DNA of 64,000 nucleotides from Nibribacter roseus (GCF_042662225.1 NZ_JBHSYQ010000001.1:124001-188000), one strand, 5' to 3'. Shown: positions 8,535-16,627, counted from the stretch's first letter. A program made the numbers and translations. The notes: generated by a model from the letters alone, not told the origin.

Positions 8535-8818
8535 ATATACTTCGGGATATATAGCTCTAAAATTACCCAAAGGAATTTGCCAAATCGGAAATGTAGTGCC
8601 GGTATAGTTTAATGGCTTTCCCCCTGCGAAACACCGCAGATTCAACCATCCTAAAACCGTTCTTTGTAAAAGAATTTTAATGTGAAGGGAGGTAAATTCT
8701 GTGAGAGTCGTGTTCAATGAGCCGCTTGGTAAGATAAAAAGACGCTGCAGTTGCCTTTTTGACCTGTTTTTCTTGAAAGCAATGCTAAATATTAATTGCT
8801 GCAAACTCCTACTTATTG

Positions 8819-8898
8819 CGCTGTCCGTAATCTTCCGAAGGGTGATTGCGAACTAAAAATGAATCAGGAGGAACTCCGTTCCGGGAAAAGTCGCAGCA
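8819..8898 (+). repeat. Double-hairpin dispersed repeat, copy 1
   Basis: Hairpin 1: arms GTCCGTAATC (8823-8832) and GATTGCGAAC (8844-8853) around an 11-base loop TTCCGAAGGGT. Hairpin 2: GGAAC-TCC-GTTCC (8870-8882) inside AATCAGGAGGAACTCCGTTC. The same arrangement recurs at 15078-15155 with compensated stem changes. Confidence 0.75.
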
Positions 8899-8949
8899 GG
8901 TCTACTTAACTGGTGAAAGCCTTAAGCGAATCAAAGTCAAAAAAAATCT

Positions 8950-8985
8950 GTTTCCAGCCTGTTTTTTGGAAAACAAGCAGAAAAC
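8950..8985. repeat. Dispersed 36-bp inverted repeat, copy 2
   Basis: Arms GTTTCCAGCCTGTTTT and AAAACAAGCAGAAAAC, 13 of 16 positions paired, central TTGG. Just downstream of the minus-strand flippase-like gene. Confidence 0.7.
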
Positions 8986-8992
8986 GCACCGG

Positions 8993-10048
8993 TTATTCCT
9001 CATCCTCAGGGTGCTCGCCAAAAACGCGCAGCACCCAGCGGGGCAAGAAGATAGATCCCAGAATAAGGTACAGGTAATAGGTTACCACACGGTACAGCAG
9101 CACAATTACCGTTGTGAACCGGCCCAGGAACTGTCCGAAGAAGGTAGGAAAAGCCACTTCGGCAATGCCGGCGCCGCCAGGAGTTACCGCCACCAGCAGC
9201 ACAATTTTGTACACCATGTTGCGCGAGAAAATAAGTACATGATCATGGAAACTAATATCAGTAAAGGCGGCAATAAGGCAGTTAATCACAAAGTAACGGG
9301 CCGTCCAGACAAAGGCAGTGGAGAGGGCGGCGTTCATCCAATAACTGAACGTGCTTCCTTTTAAATGCTTAGACGCCCACACCAGCTCATTGCCGTGTTT
9401 GTAGGCACCGGCTCTCCAGCGGCGAGTCCAATTAAATGAAGTAGCGCGCAAGAATAACCGCTTCACGGCGGTAGGGTTGATCAATAGACCATACGCCATC
9501 AAGAACGCATAAAACGCAATGAGAAGGTAGCTAATGACAAAGGCAATCTCCAGACTTTGTGTCACAGAAAACTCCATGGCCTCCACCTCCGGAAAAATAT
9601 CTCCCGCGGTAATCAGAAACACCAGCGGCACGGCAATGATGAAGTACAGGTTATCCAGCATGGCCGTCACCATTACGTACGCCAGTGACTTGCCCAAGCT
9701 CAGCCCCTCTTTGTTCAATATAAAAGCAGCCACGGTAGAGCCGCCCACCACACTGGGCATTACGCAAGAGGCAAATTCCCAGAGCATGATCACGTCCAAG
9801 CTTTGGCGCCAACTCAAGAACTTCTCGGTCACGTACCTGATGCGGTAAATATACCCGAAGTCGCGCACCACCAGCACCAAGAAAGTCATGAACAGCCAGA
9901 ACGGGCTTGCGTTGTACAGCGGACTAAAGTCCATTTCAGAGCTGTCGCGGTAGAACATGTACCCAATCACGGCAAAGCCAATGGCCACCGGAATAAGAAT
10001 GCGCTGGGGCGTAAAATAAGAAAGAAGCTTTTTACGATTCAGATCCAT
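8993..10048 (-). CDS. Lysylphosphatidylglycerol-synthase-type (YbhN/UPF0104) membrane protein
   Basis: 351 residues with about eight hydrophobic segments. It carries the family signature around PSVVGGSTVAAFILNKEGLS and the conserved TPGGAGIAEVAFPTFFG (about 290-306), seen in the flippase-like transmembrane domain of MprF and in YbhN proteins. Only the membrane domain is present, with no lysyl-transferase domain, so it is probably a lipid or lipid-linked substrate flippase-like protein of the inner membrane. Its ATG (10046-10048) lies inside the 3' end of scpA (17-base overlap), so it is probably translationally coupled to scpA. Substrate cannot be told from sequence. Confidence 0.8.
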   Translation of the reverse strand: MDLNRKKLLSYFTPQRILIPVAIGFAVIGYMFYRDSSEMDFSPLYNASPFWLFMTFLVLVVRDFGYIYRIRYVTEKFLSWRQSLDVIMLWEFASCVMPSVVGGSTVAAFILNKEGLSLGKSLAYVMVTAMLDNLYFIIAVPLVFLITAGDIFPEVEAMEFSVTQSLEIAFVISYLLIAFYAFLMAYGLLINPTAVKRLFLRATSFNWTRRWRAGAYKHGNELVWASKHLKGSTFSYWMNAALSTAFVWTARYFVINCLIAAFTDISFHDHVLIFSRNMVYKIVLLVAVTPGGAGIAEVAFPTFFGQFLGRFTTVIVLLYRVVTYYLYLILGSIFLPRWVLRVFGEHPEDEE

Positions 10049-10805
10049 GGTCGGCGGTCAGGTGCGGGTTTTCTGAAAAAGGCACGATGCGGAAATTATT
10101 AAACCCATCGCCAATCTCCAAGCCAATCTCGTTAAGCTGGAGCAAGTCTAAGATAGCCAAGAAGTTAAAGATCAAGCCAATTTTATCTGGGAACTCCTCC
10201 AGTAGTTCTGTGAACTCTACCATTCCTTTGGCACTTACGCGGTGCTTGATGTAGGTGCGCTGCTGATCAATGGTGTAAGGGTAGGTGTAAACGGTATGCT
10301 TGGGCCGGTTCTGCTCTTCGTCGTAGCGCTGCATGGCTTTATGGAACGCATGCATGAGGCTATAGAGGTTCAAGTCTTTGAGCTCGTACTCCAGCTGGTG
10401 CTTAGAGGCAATCTTGCTCAGCTCCTCGTCAGTGTTGCCACGTTTCTCTTGTTGCAGCCGCACGTCTTCCAGTAAGCCTAAATCGCCTAGTACTTCTTTG
10501 TAGCGCTTGTACTCCAGCAGGTGCTGTACCAGTTCCTGGCGGGGGTCAATTTCATTGCCTTGCTCGTCTTTCTCAAAGCGGGGCAGCAGCATTTTAGCCT
10601 TAATGCGCATCAGGGTAGCGGCGGTGAGTATAAACTCGCTGGCCACTTCCATGTTCATGGTTTCCAACTGCCTGATGTAGCCCACAAAGTCATTGGTGAT
10701 CTTAGAAATCGGGATATCATGGATATCCAGCTCATCGCGCTCAATGAAGAACAGCAGCAGGTCAAAAGGGCCCTCAAAGAGCGACAGTTTTATTTCGAAA
10801 CTCAC
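10032..10805 (-). CDS. scpA: Segregation and condensation protein A
   Basis: 257 residues. The kleisin N-terminus FEIKLSLFEGPFDLLLFFIE and the following LDIHDIPISKITNDFVGYI are diagnostic for ScpA. A charged middle part and a C-terminal winged-helix region (MVEFTELLEEFPDKIGLIFNF, LAILDLLQLNEI) follow. ScpA bridges SMC heads together with ScpB in chromosome condensation. The start is GTG (10803-10805), supported by the correct family N-terminus. A well-formed promoter lies 32 bases upstream. The 3' end overlaps the downstream membrane-protein gene by 17 bases. scpB is not in the window. Confidence 0.93.
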   Translation of the reverse strand: MSFEIKLSLFEGPFDLLLFFIERDELDIHDIPISKITNDFVGYIRQLETMNMEVASEFILTAATLMRIKAKMLLPRFEKDEQGNEIDPRQELVQHLLEYKRYKEVLGDLGLLEDVRLQQEKRGNTDEELSKIASKHQLEYELKDLNLYSLMHAFHKAMQRYDEEQNRPKHTVYTYPYTIDQQRTYIKHRVSAKGMVEFTELLEEFPDKIGLIFNFLAILDLLQLNEIGLEIGDGFNNFRIVPFSENPHLTADHGSES

Positions 10806-10836
10806 GGAACTTGCGGTGCGGCAATGGTTTGAAAAA

Positions 10837-10867
10837 CAAAATTACACAGAAGAAACGCTAACCCCAA
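10837..10867 (-). promoter_or_regulatory. scpA promoter (TTG - N20 - TAATTTTG)
   Basis: On the minus strand TTG at 10865-10867 is followed after 20 bases by TAATTTTG at 10837-10844, an exact match to the Bacteroidota -33/-7 consensus at normal spacing, just upstream of the GTG start. The 298 bases between scpA and dxs otherwise hold one 36-bp inverted repeat and no gene. Confidence 0.65.
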
Positions 10868-10888
10868 CCTTTAAATCCCGAACCCCCT

Positions 10889-10924
10889 GTTTTAGCCCAT
10901 ATTTCATAAAACCAGCTCATAAAC
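10889..10924. repeat. Dispersed 36-bp inverted repeat, copy 3
   Basis: GTTTTAGCCCATATTTC and its loose complement ending CAGCTCATAAAC; a weaker copy in the scpA-dxs divergent region. Confidence 0.45.
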
Positions 10925-11103
10925 GCAATAGAAGCAGGCGCAAATGAGTTAACAATAGGTGCTTACTATCACCGTTGCACAGAAGAGGCGCAGAGACTCA
11001 GAAAAAAACCTTAATTTTACCTTTTGTTTGGGTGCAATACGTATAGACATAAACTTTTAGAGCTATATACTGTTGCACCTATATCCACCCAAGCACACCG
11101 CCT

Positions 11104-13020
11104 ATGATGATTGAACCGGGAGAACTGCTGGCCAAGATTAATTCGCCAGCCGATTTGCGTCAACTGCCGGAAGACCAGTTGCTGCAAGTATGCCAGGAGT
11201 TAAGACAATTCATCATAGACAATGTGTCTATCTACGGTGGTCACTTCGGGGCTAGCTTGGGGGTGGTGGAAATGACGGTGGCGCTGCATTACGTATTCAA
11301 TACGCCCTATGACCAACTGGTGTGGGATGTGGGGCACCAAGCCTACGGCCATAAAATCTTAACTGGCCGCCGTGACCAATTCCATACCAACCGCAAGCTT
11401 AACGGCCTTTCAGGTTTCCCTAAACGGAAGGAGAGCGAGTATGACGCTTTTGGCGTAGGTCACTCCAGTACGTCTATTTCGGCGGCCTTAGGCATGGCCG
11501 TGGCCTCACAGTACAAAAAAGAATTTGACCGCCACCACATTGCCGTGATTGGCGATGGATCTATGACGGCCGGTATGGCCTTTGAGGCCCTTAACCACGG
11601 CGGCTCTACCGACGCCGACCTATTGGTGGTGCTCAACGACAACTGCATGAGCATTGACCCCAATGTGGGCGCGCTTAAAGAATACTTAACAGATATTACT
11701 ACCTCCCGCACCTACAACAAAGTGCGCGACGAGATCTGGAACATACTGGGTAAAATCAGCAAATTCGGCCCTAACGCCCAACAAATAGCTTCTAAAGTAG
11801 AAAGTGGCATAAAGGCAACCCTGCTGAAGCAAAGCAACCTGTTTGAAAGCCTGAAGTTTCGTTACTTTGGCCCTATTGACGGACATGATGTGAATCATCT
11901 GGCCAGTGTGCTGAAGGATTTGAAAAAAATTCCGGGTCCGAAAATTCTACACTGCGTTACCGTGAAAGGCAAAGGGTTTGCCCTAGCCGAGAAAGAGCAG
12001 ACCAAGTGGCACGCGCCTGGTTTGTTTGATAAGGTGACCGGTGAGATCCACAAAGTCCACCACACCACCCCGCAGCCGCCCAAGTATCAAGACGTTTTCG
12101 GTCATACGTTGCTGGAACTGGCAGAGCAGAACCCGAAGATTTTTGGTGTAACGCCAGCCATGCCTAGCGGCTCTAGCATGAACATCATGATGAAAGCCAT
12201 GCCAGACCGGGCACTGGACGTAGGAATTGCTGAGCAACACGCTGTTACCTTCTCGGCTGGCTTGGCTACGCAGGGGCTGGTACCGTTCTGCAACATCTAC
12301 TCCAGCTTTATGCAGCGGGCTTATGACCAAGTGGTACATGACGTGTGTCTGCAGAACTTGCACGTGGTTTTCACGCTAGACAGAGCCGGTTTCGCCGGGG
12401 CTGATGGGCAAACCCACCACGGCAACTATGATATTGCGTACATGCGCTGCGTGCCCAATATGGTGGTGTCTGCCCCCATGAACGAGCAGGAACTACGCAA
12501 CCTCATGTACACCGCAAGCCAAGACGGCATGGGCCCATTCACCATCCGCTACCCACGCGGCGAGGGTGTTATGCCAGAGTGGCGCACCCCGCTGGAATTG
12601 ATTGAAGTAGGCAAAGGCCGCACTATACAGGAAGGCGAGGAAGTAGCCATTTTGACCATTGGCCACATTGGCAACTATGCGGTTGACGTGTGCAAGCGCC
12701 TGAAGAAAGATGGTTTGCGCCCCGGGCACTATGACATGCGTTTCGCCAAACCACTAGATGAAAAGCTGCTGCACCATATCTTCCAGAATTACGAAAAAGT
12801 GTTGACTGTAGAAGACGGTTGCTTGCAAGGTGGCTTCGGAAGTGCTGTACTGGAGTTCATGGCTGACCATGGCTACAATGCCCAGATAAAACGTTTAGGC
12901 ATACCAGATACCATTGTTGAGCACGGCTCACAAATGGAACTGCACCGCCTCTGCGGCTTCGACCCAGATGGTATAGAGCGCGAGGTGCGCCAGCTGATGG
13001 ATGTGCACGTGCGGGTATAA
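11104..13020 (+). CDS. dxs: 1-deoxy-D-xylulose-5-phosphate synthase
   Basis: 638 residues, full length. The transketolase-like N-terminal domain has VWDVGHQAYGHKILTGRR and the thiamine diphosphate motif GDGSMTAGMAFEALNHGG ending at NDN (about 148-180). The central domain has LDRAGFAGADGQTHHG (about 425) and the C-terminal transketolase domain is complete. It condenses pyruvate and glyceraldehyde 3-phosphate to DXP, the first step of the MEP isoprenoid pathway, in the cytoplasm. Start: tandem ATG codons at 11104 and 11107 leave a one-residue ambiguity. It is monocistronic with a strong terminator right after the stop. No other MEP gene is nearby. Confidence 0.97.
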   Translation: MMIEPGELLAKINSPADLRQLPEDQLLQVCQELRQFIIDNVSIYGGHFGASLGVVEMTVALHYVFNTPYDQLVWDVGHQAYGHKILTGRRDQFHTNRKLNGLSGFPKRKESEYDAFGVGHSSTSISAALGMAVASQYKKEFDRHHIAVIGDGSMTAGMAFEALNHGGSTDADLLVVLNDNCMSIDPNVGALKEYLTDITTSRTYNKVRDEIWNILGKISKFGPNAQQIASKVESGIKATLLKQSNLFESLKFRYFGPIDGHDVNHLASVLKDLKKIPGPKILHCVTVKGKGFALAEKEQTKWHAPGLFDKVTGEIHKVHHTTPQPPKYQDVFGHTLLELAEQNPKIFGVTPAMPSGSSMNIMMKAMPDRALDVGIAEQHAVTFSAGLATQGLVPFCNIYSSFMQRAYDQVVHDVCLQNLHVVFTLDRAGFAGADGQTHHGNYDIAYMRCVPNMVVSAPMNEQELRNLMYTASQDGMGPFTIRYPRGEGVMPEWRTPLELIEVGKGRTIQEGEEVAILTIGHIGNYAVDVCKRLKKDGLRPGHYDMRFAKPLDEKLLHHIFQNYEKVLTVEDGCLQGGFGSAVLEFMADHGYNAQIKRLGIPDTIVEHGSQMELHRLCGFDPDGIEREVRQLMDVHVRV

Positions 13021-13037
13021 ATGAATCTAAAATCTTG

Positions 13038-13077
13038 AAAATCCCCTGTAGCTTCTGTTACAGGGGATTTTGTTTTT
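13038..13077 (+). terminator. dxs rho-independent terminator
   Basis: Perfect 13-bp stem AAAATCCCCTGTA / TACAGGGGATTTT with an 8-base loop and a T-rich tail that is also the left arm of an inverted-repeat copy. Confidence 0.92.
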
Positions 13078-13107
13078 AGCTTGTTTTTCTAAAAATAGGC
13101 CGGAAAT
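13072..13107. repeat. Dispersed 36-bp inverted repeat, copy 4
   Basis: GTTTTTAGCTTGTTTTT, a short CTA centre, then AAAAATAGGCCGGAAAT. Its left arm is the T-tract of the dxs terminator. Confidence 0.6.
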
Positions 13108-13142
13108 AGAGCTTGTGCTAAAGTGAATTATTTTAGAACTGT

Positions 13143-13667
13143 ATGAAGAAGCTGTTATTACTAAGTCTTGTGTTTTTGCCGTTTTTGTGTTTCTCACAGG
13201 TAAAATATAGGCCAATATTTGGTTCTGCAGCCGATATAAATGCTATCAATGAAATTGTAGAAAAAGTGAAGTCAGGCAGCGCCTTTAAAATGCTGGTTTA
13301 TTTGCCAAAAGTAGAAGATACAGAAAAGGTAAGCAGTATTTTAGTAGTTCAGAAGGGCAGTAAAGTTTTCTACTGGTTGATCAAAGATGATTCTGTTCTA
13401 ACAAAAGGGCAGTTGGAGAGTAACAAAATATTTTCTTATCAATATGCCTCACTAACCGGGGCGACTAAAAGAGAAGACACCTTAAGGTTTGTTCCTCCTC
13501 TTGTGAATGGTATAGAAACAGAGAGTGTCATTTATGAAGATAGGAAAGTTAGATTCTATTTTGAACTTGGGAAAAATGTGGCAGGATACTCACCAGATCC
13601 TGCCGTAGAGAAATATCGTCAGGAGTGGCTAGAGATAATAAGGGAAGAGTTGAATTTGCTGCTCTAG
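13143..13667 (+). CDS. Unknown exported protein
   Basis: 174 residues. The N-terminus MKKLLLLSLVFLPFLCFSQV is a standard signal peptide with likely cleavage after CFS. The mature part is mixed alpha/beta with no recognisable motif; YRPIFGSAADINAINEIV and FYWLIKDDSVLTKGQL are its most distinctive segments. It is more AT-rich than dxs upstream and the aldo/keto reductase downstream and has no partner gene, so it may be a lineage-specific accessory gene. I do not recognise the family. Confidence 0.6.
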   Translation: MKKLLLLSLVFLPFLCFSQVKYRPIFGSAADINAINEIVEKVKSGSAFKMLVYLPKVEDTEKVSSILVVQKGSKVFYWLIKDDSVLTKGQLESNKIFSYQYASLTGATKREDTLRFVPPLVNGIETESVIYEDRKVRFYFELGKNVAGYSPDPAVEKYRQEWLEIIREELNLLL

Positions 13668-13714
13668 TAGCCCTAGCAAGAATCTTTTTACTGAACCAAC
13701 ATCATTAAGGAGTG

Positions 13715-13734
13715 CCAACCTTTGCCTAGGTTGG
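13715..13734. repeat. Small intergenic hairpin
   Basis: CCAACCT / AGGTTGG with a 6-base loop TTGCCT in the 206-bp gap before the aldo/keto reductase. No T-tract follows, so it is not an obvious terminator. Confidence 0.4.
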
Positions 13735-13873
13735 TATAGAAAAAGAAAGCATGAAGTGGCTCTTTCTCATAAACCATCATGTCATCTTTGAGTAGAACAA
13801 AAAAAGCCTCTGCTTATTCTCATTAAGTTACAGCCGGGGCAGCTTTAGACTTTACACGCATATATCACCAACT

Positions 13874-14920
13874 ATGGAATTTAGACAATTAGGAGCCTCT
13901 GGATTACAGGTGCCGGTGCTGAGCTTTGGTACGGCCACTTTTGGCGGGGGCAACGAGTTCTTCAAAGCCTGGGGCAGCACGCAGGTAGATGAGGCCACCC
14001 GCATGGTTAACCTCTGCCTCGACGCGGGTGTCAACTTCTTTGATACCGCCGATATTTACTCCCAAGGCATGGCTGAGGAAATATTGGGCAAAGCCATGGA
14101 AGGCAAAAGAGATAAGTTGATCATCTCCACCAAGGGCACGTTCCCCTTCGGAGAAGGACCGAACAACCAAGGCTCCTCGCGCTTTCACTTACTAAAGCAG
14201 GTAGAGGGCAGCCTCAAGCGCATGGGTACCGACTACATTGACATCTACCACATGCACGGCTTCGACGGCAAGACGCCCGTAGAAGAAACGCTGCGGACGT
14301 TGGATGACCTGATCCAAAGCGGAAAAATACGGTACATAGCCGCCTCCAACTTTTCGGGCTGGCATTTGATGAAATCACTGTCGGTTTCAGAAAAGAACAG
14401 TTGGAACAAATACGTGGCGCACCAGGTGTATTATTCTTTGGCTAACCGCGAGTACGAGTGGGAACTGATGCCGCTAGGGCTGGACCAGAACGTAGGAGCC
14501 ATTGTGTGGTCGCCGCTGGCAGCCGGTCGTTTAGGCGGTAAATACCGCCGTAACCAGCCCTTGCCCCAAGACAGCCGCGTAGCTCAGGGCGGAAGCCCTG
14601 TACCGGAGGCTGTGGTAAACGAAGAAGTCTTCTACAATACCATTGACGCCTTAGATGAAGTAGCCGAGGAAACTGGTAAAACCATAGCCCAAGTGGCGCT
14701 GAACTGGCTTTTACAAAGACCTACAGTTTCCAGCGTAATTATTGGTGCCCGTAACGAGGAACAACTTAAACAGAATTTAGGATCTGTTGGTTGGAACCTG
14801 ACGCTGGAGCAAGTAAAGAAACTAGACGCCGCCAGCGAAGTACCGACCATTTACCCGTACTGGCACCAACGCCAGAACCTCAAGCTCAACCCAATTCCGG
14901 ATTTCTACAAGGAAAGATAA
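13874..14920 (+). CDS. Aldo/keto reductase
   Basis: 348 residues, (beta/alpha)8 family. The start MEFRQLGASGLQVPVLSFGT is typical. The catalytic set is visible: Asp and Tyr in FFDTADIYSQG (about 55-62), Lys in ISTKGTF (about 86) and His in YHMHGFD (about 126). NADPH-binding segments near the C-terminus read SSVIIGARNEEQLKQNLG. It belongs to the YajO/Tas-like branch that reduces carbonyl compounds with NADPH; the physiological substrate is unknown. It stands alone, between regions with several intergenic repeats. Confidence 0.92.
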   Translation: MEFRQLGASGLQVPVLSFGTATFGGGNEFFKAWGSTQVDEATRMVNLCLDAGVNFFDTADIYSQGMAEEILGKAMEGKRDKLIISTKGTFPFGEGPNNQGSSRFHLLKQVEGSLKRMGTDYIDIYHMHGFDGKTPVEETLRTLDDLIQSGKIRYIAASNFSGWHLMKSLSVSEKNSWNKYVAHQVYYSLANREYEWELMPLGLDQNVGAIVWSPLAAGRLGGKYRRNQPLPQDSRVAQGGSPVPEAVVNEEVFYNTIDALDEVAEETGKTIAQVALNWLLQRPTVSSVIIGARNEEQLKQNLGSVGWNLTLEQVKKLDAASEVPTIYPYWHQRQNLKLNPIPDFYKER

Positions 14921-14934
14921 TGGCTTAAGAACAC

Positions 14935-14970
14935 AGGAGGTCTCATCTGGTAAAGCAGTTGAGGCCTCTT
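14935..14970 (+). terminator. Possible terminator after the aldo/keto reductase
   Basis: Arms AGGAGGTCTCA and TGAGGCCTCTT pair with two G-T wobbles around a 14-base loop; the following T-tract is poor. Confidence 0.4.
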
Positions 14971-15077
14971 GGTTTAGCTTAAAGTCATTAAACATGATTT
15001 CTTTGAAGAGATCTAAAATAAAAGGTGATAGAGACGGTGCTAGTTGTTAAGTACTAATTTTCTGTTTTAGCACTTTC

Positions 15078-15155
15078 GCTGTCTGGAGTCTTCCGAAGGG
15101 CGACTCCAGACTAACCAATGAATCAGCAGGAACTCTGTTCCGGTCAAGTGGCAGG
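15078..15155 (+). repeat. Double-hairpin dispersed repeat, copy 2
   Basis: Hairpin 1: perfect 10-bp stem GTCTGGAGTC (15081-15090) / GACTCCAGAC (15102-15111) around the loop TTCCGAAGGGC. Hairpin 2: GGAAC-TCT-GTTCC. The loop and the AATGAATCAGNAGGAACTC segment are conserved with copy 1 while stem bases change in compensating pairs. Confidence 0.8.
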
Positions 15156-15190
15156 TTTGGCTCTATAAAAAAGAATTGCCACGAAATATT

Positions 15191-15366
15191 CTACCGCAAG
15201 TTTAGCAATAGCCTAACTTATGGTGGTAATGTGGGGAGTTTTCAACTCCCCTGGTTCTTTTTTAGATTTCAGTTTTTTTTTTCACAATTGCCTGATTTTA
15301 ACAGGTAAGTTTTTAAACTTACCCAATTCGCTACCACAAGTTACGCTCGCGCTTAACTTGCGGTAG
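15191..15366. repeat. Nested hairpin array with 12-bp terminal inverted repeats
   Basis: Outer ends CTACCGCAAGTT (15191-15202) and AACTTGCGGTAG (15355-15366) are perfect inverted repeats. Inside are GGGGAGTT-TTC-AACTCCCC (15233-15251), GGTAAGTTT-TT-AAACTTACC (15304-15323) and a terminal hairpin CTACCACAAGTTA / TAACTTGCGGTAG (15331-15366). The CTACCnCAAGTTA unit occurs four times in alternating orientation. No coding capacity. MITE-like or structured element; I do not recognise it. Confidence 0.65.
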
Positions 15367-15391
15367 ATTATAACTTTTACCATACTAACCT

Positions 15392-15426
15392 GTTTTAGCC
15401 CCGTTTTCTGGAAAACAGCCCAAAAC
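15392..15426. repeat. Dispersed 36-bp inverted repeat, copy 5
   Basis: GTTTTAGCCCCGTTTT, central CTGG, AAAACAGCCCAAAAC. It ends 10 bases before the ATG of the alpha/beta hydrolase. Confidence 0.65.
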
Positions 15427-15436
15427 AAACCTAACT

Positions 15437-16213
15437 ATGAAAAACACCCCGTTAGGATATACAGATTCAGGCACTGGCCCAGCAATAGTTTTCCTGCATG
15501 GCTTCTGCGAGAGCAAAGATCTTTGGGCTGAGTTTGCCAAGCCGCTTGCCAAACAGTTTCGCTTAGTTGCCCTTGATTTGCCAGGCCACGGCGAGAGCCC
15601 CGCACCAGAGGGTTTTTCTATGGAAGCGCAGGCTGAGCAAGTGTACCTAACGCTGCAGCAGCTGCAGGTAGAAAAGTTTCTGCTGGTGGGGCACTCCATG
15701 GGAGGCTACGTAGCGCTGGCGTTTGCTGAAAAATATCCTGAGTTGTTGCGCGGACTGTGTCTTTTCCATTCTACTGCTTTGCCAGACTCTCCTGAGAAAA
15801 AAGAGAACCGCCTCAAAACCATAGAATTTGTGCAGAAGCACGGGGTAGAGAAGTTTATGGACAGCTTTGTAGCCCCGTTGTTTGCACCAGCTAACCGCGA
15901 TGCCTGCCAAAAAGCCATCCAGAAAATGCAGGACATTGGTAAAGCTACACCGCCTAAAACCATAGAAGGTTGCCTGCAAGCCATGCGTAACCGGCCAGAC
16001 CGTATACAAGTGCTGAAAGAGATACGCGTGCCCGTGTTTTTTATAGCTGGTAAAGAAGATCCGGCCGTACCGCTTGAGGCAACCTTACAGCAGTGTCACT
16101 TGCCAGAGAACAGTATGGCCTACTTTATAGGTGAGGTGGGCCACATGGGTATGTTTGAAAGAACCGTAGCCACCCGTCAGGCTTTACTGAAATTCGCTGA
16201 AACCTTGCCTTAA
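15437..16213 (+). CDS. Alpha/beta-fold hydrolase
   Basis: 258 residues. Oxyanion motif FLHGFCESKDLW (about 19-30), nucleophile elbow VGHSMGGYVAL (Ser88), acid in AGKEDPAVP (about 206) and catalytic His in VGHMGMFE (about 237) complete the triad. The lid region (about 118-190) is helical. No signal peptide, so cytoplasmic. The family includes esterases, MenH-like and epoxide-hydrolase-like enzymes; the sequence does not settle the substrate. No metabolic neighbour helps. Confidence 0.9.
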   Translation: MKNTPLGYTDSGTGPAIVFLHGFCESKDLWAEFAKPLAKQFRLVALDLPGHGESPAPEGFSMEAQAEQVYLTLQQLQVEKFLLVGHSMGGYVALAFAEKYPELLRGLCLFHSTALPDSPEKKENRLKTIEFVQKHGVEKFMDSFVAPLFAPANRDACQKAIQKMQDIGKATPPKTIEGCLQAMRNRPDRIQVLKEIRVPVFFIAGKEDPAVPLEATLQQCHLPENSMAYFIGEVGHMGMFERTVATRQALLKFAETLP

Positions 16214-16225
16214 AACTTTATTTCT

Positions 16226-16247
16226 GGCGCAAGCGTCCGCTTGTGCC
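16226..16247. repeat. REP-like hairpin GGCGCAAGCG / CGCTTGTGCC
   Basis: 10-bp stem with one G-T pair and a 2-base loop, 12 bases after the hydrolase stop. Without a T-tract it is more like an extragenic palindrome than a terminator. Confidence 0.5.
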
Positions 16248-16263
16248 TGTGCTGAAGCTTCCC

Positions 16264-16299
16264 GTTTTCAGGCTACTTTTTGAAAAATAGCCCAAAAAC
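16264..16299. repeat. Dispersed 36-bp inverted repeat, copy 6
   Basis: GTTTTCAGGCTACTTTTT, GA centre, AAAAATAGCCCAAAAAC; flanking CCG/CGG extends the pairing. Confidence 0.65.
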
Positions 16300-16483
16300 G
16301 GAAATCGTTCTAAACCTGAAGGGTTTTCTGTAGCGTCGTGGTGCTATGAAGCAGATTCGCCTCTTCCAGTAAATACCTGTCTACACAGCAAAAATCTTTT
16401 GCTTAGATGGGATTAAGATAACTGAACGTTGCCACTGTGTGGAACCAGGTCATGCTGGTACCACTACGCTACCTTCGGTTAAT

Positions 16484-16525
16484 CCTGTTTTTGGCCTTCT
16501 TCACGGAAAACAGGCCGAAAACAGG
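16484..16525. repeat. Dispersed inverted repeat, copy 7 (42 bp)
   Basis: CCTGTTTTTGGCC at the left end and GGCCGAAAACAGG at the right end pair almost perfectly; the interior is less regular. Confidence 0.65.
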
Positions 16526-16627
16526 AGATTCTGCCCCATCATAAATTACAAATGCTAATTTCTAAAGCTGCTGAAATTCCTTTATTTTCAGGCTGGCAAA
16601 TTAGCCATCTTCAACACAAACTTCTAC

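Larger units (their letters stand above)
8535..8992. other. 458-bp intergenic region with two repeat families
   Basis: Lies between the convergent DUF1684-TonB and flippase-like genes. It contains the first copy of the double-hairpin repeat (8819-8898) and one copy of the 36-bp inverted repeat (8950-8985). A 5-bp hairpin CTGCG/CGCAG is near 8627-8642. I see no convincing gene; the plus-strand open frame running from 8846 is antisense to the flippase gene. Confidence 0.6.
14921..15436. other. 516-bp intergenic region packed with inverted repeats
   Basis: No gene seen. In order it holds a weak terminator, the second double-hairpin repeat (15078-15155), a nested hairpin array (15191-15366) and one 36-bp inverted repeat (15392-15426). 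It is the densest non-coding repeat cluster in the window. Confidence 0.7.
16214..16627. other. 414-bp intergenic region
   Basis: Holds a REP-like hairpin (16226-16247) and two copies of the 36-bp inverted repeat (16264-16299, 16484-16525). The stretch between shows no gene and no clear promoter match for the downstream propeller gene. Confidence 0.55.

Noticed and set aside
8846..9364. 172-codon plus-strand reading frame
   Set aside because: Its second half is antisense to the well-supported flippase-like gene and its first half covers the repeat elements; composition (many Arg, Gln, His) is that of a shadow frame.
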